From Planctomycetota bacterium (GTDB taxonomy: Bacteria; Planctomycetota; Phycisphaerae; Sedimentisphaerales; Anaerobacaceae), in assembly GCA_022567055.1 (NCBI GenBank), contig JADFHU010000223.1:1-8043 (forward strand): a stretch of 8,043 nt of DNA. Direction: 5' to 3'. Positions 5,826 through 8,043 of the stretch are shown piece after piece. Each line of letters opens with the position of its first letter. The stretch's first letter is position 1. The notes under the pieces were generated by a model, which was given only the letters and a program-made list of their open reading frames with translations, ran no database searches and was not told the DNA's origin. Made by a program: the position numbers and the translations under genes.

Positions 5826-7628
5826 GTGCACCGAGCAACGTTGATAGCCTGCTTCGCATTCGCACTTCTGCTTGCCATGGGTCCCACGGCTCATGGGCTG
5901 GCGGTGTATGCGCAGGTCGACAAATCCAAGCCGATTTACGTTGGAGATAGGTTCACTCTCTCCATCATCATAGATGGGCAGAGCACACCTGGACAGGTGG
6001 ATTTGTCCGCTTTGGCCAAGTACCGCCCTCAGGCCGCCGGGACACAGGATCATTCGAAAACATCCATTAGAATCGTCAACGGGCGCCGTTCTAGATCCGT
6101 CACGAAGCGGATCGTCATGAACTACGCACTGAGCGCGGCGACGGAGGGCAACGCGACACTACCTTCAATCCCGGTGACCGTGGCGGGACGGGTGTATCGA
6201 ACCAACACGGTCAACATCAGCATAGTCCGTCCGCGCAGTACAGACAAGCTGGATGTGGAGTGGTCCGTGTCCCCCTCTGAGTGCTACGTTGGCCAACCTC
6301 TCACCTTGACGGTGGATTGGACCATTCGTGCCGGAGTCGCCAACTTCTCTTTCGATGTCCCCCTCTTCAAGTCCGACGCATTCTACTTTGAAGAGGGTCA
6401 GCCCCTCTCCTCCGGACAAGAATCCTACGACATCCACGGAGTTCCGGTCCTGTTGACCCAGAGGGAAGTCCCCGGACAAAACACGATTGTCGTCTCGTTT
6501 CGAAAAACCCTCATTCCCAAACGAGCGGGACGGATCGTCCTTGATCCCATTCGCATCTACACCGATATGGTGGTGGGACAGTATAGAACCAATAGTTTCT
6601 TCCGAACAATGGCGAACAAGTATGAGCGCTTCCTCGTTCAAGGAGGTGCCCTCCAGCTAAGCGTCCGTCCTCTACCTGAGGAGGGAAAACCCAAGGACTT
6701 CTATGGGCTCGTCGGTCGCTACACCATCAGCGCCACGGCAACGCCGACGGAGGTGACCATGGGAGATCCGATCACGCTCACTTTAAAGATCGGCGGAAAC
6801 CCCTATTTGAAGCCTGTCCAGTGGCCTAAGCTCCAAGGCCAACAAGAGCTCGCCGCAAAGTTCAAGATCCCCGCCGAAAAGGCGTCACCTACCTTCGAGG
6901 GTGGGTTCAAGACCTTCGTCCAGACGATCCGGGCCAACAGTGAGCGGGTCACGGAGATCCCCCCCATTCCCCTCTCCTACTTTGATCCCGAGAGCGGCGC
7001 CTATGTGACGGCGAAAACGAAACCCATTGAGCTGAGCGTGACCCGAGCGCGGAAGCTGACCAACATGGACATGGGGGGCAGCGGCGTAGCCCCGGTGAAC
7101 CGAGAGGTGGAAGCGGTCAAGAAGGGGCTCGCCGCCAACTACGCCAACGAGGACGCGCTGGTCAACCGGGAATTCTCACCCCTGGGGGCGATCGTCAGCC
7201 CCCTCAACTTGAGTTGCTGGCTCCTGCCACTGGTGGCCTTCCTGGCGAGCTGCGTCTTCAAACTCACCACGCACTCGACGCCCGAGCGGGTCCTTGCCAA
7301 GCGTCGACGTCAGGCCGCGTCTAAGAGCATCGCCCGACTGGCCTCTGCGTCGTCCCAGAAAGGACAGGCGTTGAACGAGGAGGTGGCGCAGGCCCTGAAA
7401 TTCTTTGTGGGAGAACGATTCGACAAGACGGCCGCGTCCCTCACATCGTTGGAGTGTTACCACCTGATCCAGCGAGAAACCGGAGAGGACGAACTGGCCC
7501 AGAGCTACCGGATGATCCTGGAGCAATGCGAGGCTTCCCAGTATTCCGCCAGCAAGCAAGAGGTCGATGCCACCCAGTTGGAGCAGGCGAAAGACCTTGT
7601 CCGTCGCATCGAGAAACTGACGCCGTGA
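5826..7628 (+). CDS. batD: BatD: oxygen-tolerance protein with periplasmic beta domains
   Basis: This 600-residue protein has a signal peptide (about 1-24, ending near AHG), a long periplasmic region of beta-sandwich repeats (about 25-455), one membrane helix (about 459-479, rich in Leu, Ala and Val), a basic cytoplasmic anchor (AKRRR, 491-495) and a helical cytoplasmic domain (about 500-600). BatD signatures include the early YVGDRFTLSI motif (38-47), a repeat of it as YVGQPLTLTV (154-163), and a third version MGDPITLTLKIGG (312-324). BatD is thought to be the large periplasmic partner of BatA/BatB. The C-terminal domain looks homologous to the end of the ORF at 1954-2856, sharing an RFD element with similarly spaced L..C residues. 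Translation starts at GTG 5826, one base after the previous stop; the first later ATG (residue 18) would destroy the signal peptide. No strong ribosome site is visible, so coupling to batC is likely. Confidence 0.92.
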   Translation: MHRATLIACFAFALLLAMGPTAHGLAVYAQVDKSKPIYVGDRFTLSIIIDGQSTPGQVDLSALAKYRPQAAGTQDHSKTSIRIVNGRRSRSVTKRIVMNYALSAATEGNATLPSIPVTVAGRVYRTNTVNISIVRPRSTDKLDVEWSVSPSECYVGQPLTLTVDWTIRAGVANFSFDVPLFKSDAFYFEEGQPLSSGQESYDIHGVPVLLTQREVPGQNTIVVSFRKTLIPKRAGRIVLDPIRIYTDMVVGQYRTNSFFRTMANKYERFLVQGGALQLSVRPLPEEGKPKDFYGLVGRYTISATATPTEVTMGDPITLTLKIGGNPYLKPVQWPKLQGQQELAAKFKIPAEKASPTFEGGFKTFVQTIRANSERVTEIPPIPLSYFDPESGAYVTAKTKPIELSVTRARKLTNMDMGGSGVAPVNREVEAVKKGLAANYANEDALVNREFSPLGAIVSPLNLSCWLLPLVAFLASCVFKLTTHSTPERVLAKRRRQAASKSIARLASASSQKGQALNEEVAQALKFFVGERFDKTAASLTSLECYHLIQRETGEDELAQSYRMILEQCEASQYSASKQEVDATQLEQAKDLVRRIEKLTP

Positions 7629-8043
7629 CCTTAATCCCCAGACAACTCAGGGTCGTCACCGTTGGCACTCTCCTCCTGGGGGGTTGGGCGGCCTTCGCTT
7701 GCGCCGACTTGACACCCGAGCAGATCAGCTCGCTTTTTTCCCAAGGCAACGAGGCCTTTCGAAAGGGCAATGCCCAATCGGAATCCACGGAGCGGCGCAT
7801 GCAGTATGACCGGGCCATCCTCCGCTTTGAGAAGGTCATCCAAGAGGGTCAGATTGAAAACTCCAAGCTCTATTACAATCTAGCCAATGCGTGCCTGCTC
7901 AACGACCAGATTGGCAAGGCCATTCTAAACTATCGGCGTGCCCAGCGATTGGACCAGGCCGACACCAACATTCAGAAGAACCTGGCCTTTGCCCGTACAC
8001 GCAGAGTCGACAAGGTTTCGATCAAAACGAAAAAGAAGGTCCT
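7625..8043 (+). CDS. batE: BatE-like TPR protein, 5' part (runs off the window)
   Basis: An open frame begins at GTG 7625, overlapping the batD stop as GTGA, and runs to the window end (139 full codons). It has a signal peptide (about 1-27, hydrophobic VVTVGTLLLGG, likely cleavage after ACA). A first TPR-like helix pair follows (about 33-75, ISSLFSQGNEAFRKG), then a clear TPR (about 81-114, KLYYNLANACLLNDQIGKAI). The following DTNIQKNLAFARTRRVDKV segment is the typical BatE continuation. Full-length family members usually add two membrane helices and an SH3-like domain, which would lie beyond 8043. The role is inferred: a TPR adaptor of the Bat envelope complex. The start is chosen by the batD overlap and the intact signal peptide. 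Confidence 0.83.
   Translation, partial: MTLIPRQLRVVTVGTLLLGGWAAFACADLTPEQISSLFSQGNEAFRKGNAQSESTERRMQYDRAILRFEKVIQEGQIENSKLYYNLANACLLNDQIGKAILNYRRAQRLDQADTNIQKNLAFARTRRVDKVSIKTKKKV

Noticed and set aside
6165..6641. Minus-strand open frame within batD (158 codons)
   Set aside because: It is antisense to a well-supported BatD coding region and has no ribosome site or domain pattern I can recognise.

Overview
The window appears to be two unrelated gene neighbourhoods joined inside one open reading frame. Left of about position 2241 lie a complete tldD-type metallopeptidase gene and, behind its own promoter, a VapBC-like toxin-antitoxin pair. Right of that point lies most of a Bat (aerotolerance-type) operon: the 3' part of a membrane protein gene, then batA, batB, a TPR gene (batC-like), batD and the 5' part of batE, which runs off the window. 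All genes are on the plus strand.

The central observation is the 300-codon ORF at 1954-2856. Its first 96 residues are the front of a PIN-domain (VapC-type) toxin, ending exactly at the conserved GDAW motif. From residue 97 it continues, in frame, as the membrane-proximal and cytoplasmic part of the protein normally encoded just upstream of batA. Both halves are incomplete. The fused product would also put a cytoplasmic RNase domain on the wrong side of the membrane. Lysine codon use changes across the point: tldD uses AAG for all 12 lysines, while batA uses AAA for 11 of 19. The best explanations are a chimeric metagenomic assembly or a recent illegitimate recombination or deletion. A designed new fusion protein is the least likely reading.

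The organism cannot be named from sequence alone. The right half comes from a diderm-type bacterium: signal peptides, periplasmic BatD domains, TPR proteins with predicted periplasmic location, and frequent GTG starts (batC, batD, batE). The left half is GC-rich at third codon positions and has clear sigma70-type promoters (TTGACA/TATGAT before tldD and TTGACA/TAACAT before the antitoxin). If the join is an artefact, the halves may come from different organisms.

In the Bat section the genes are tightly packed (gaps of 0, 36, -20, 1 and -4 nt), so they should be co-transcribed and partly translationally coupled. BatA and BatB are membrane-anchored VWA proteins with intact MIDAS motifs. The TPR proteins and BatD supply periplasmic protein-interaction surfaces. 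The MoxR ATPase and DUF58 genes that usually open such operons are not in the window, as expected if the operon's 5' end was lost at the join. There is no gene-free stretch longer than 96 bases.
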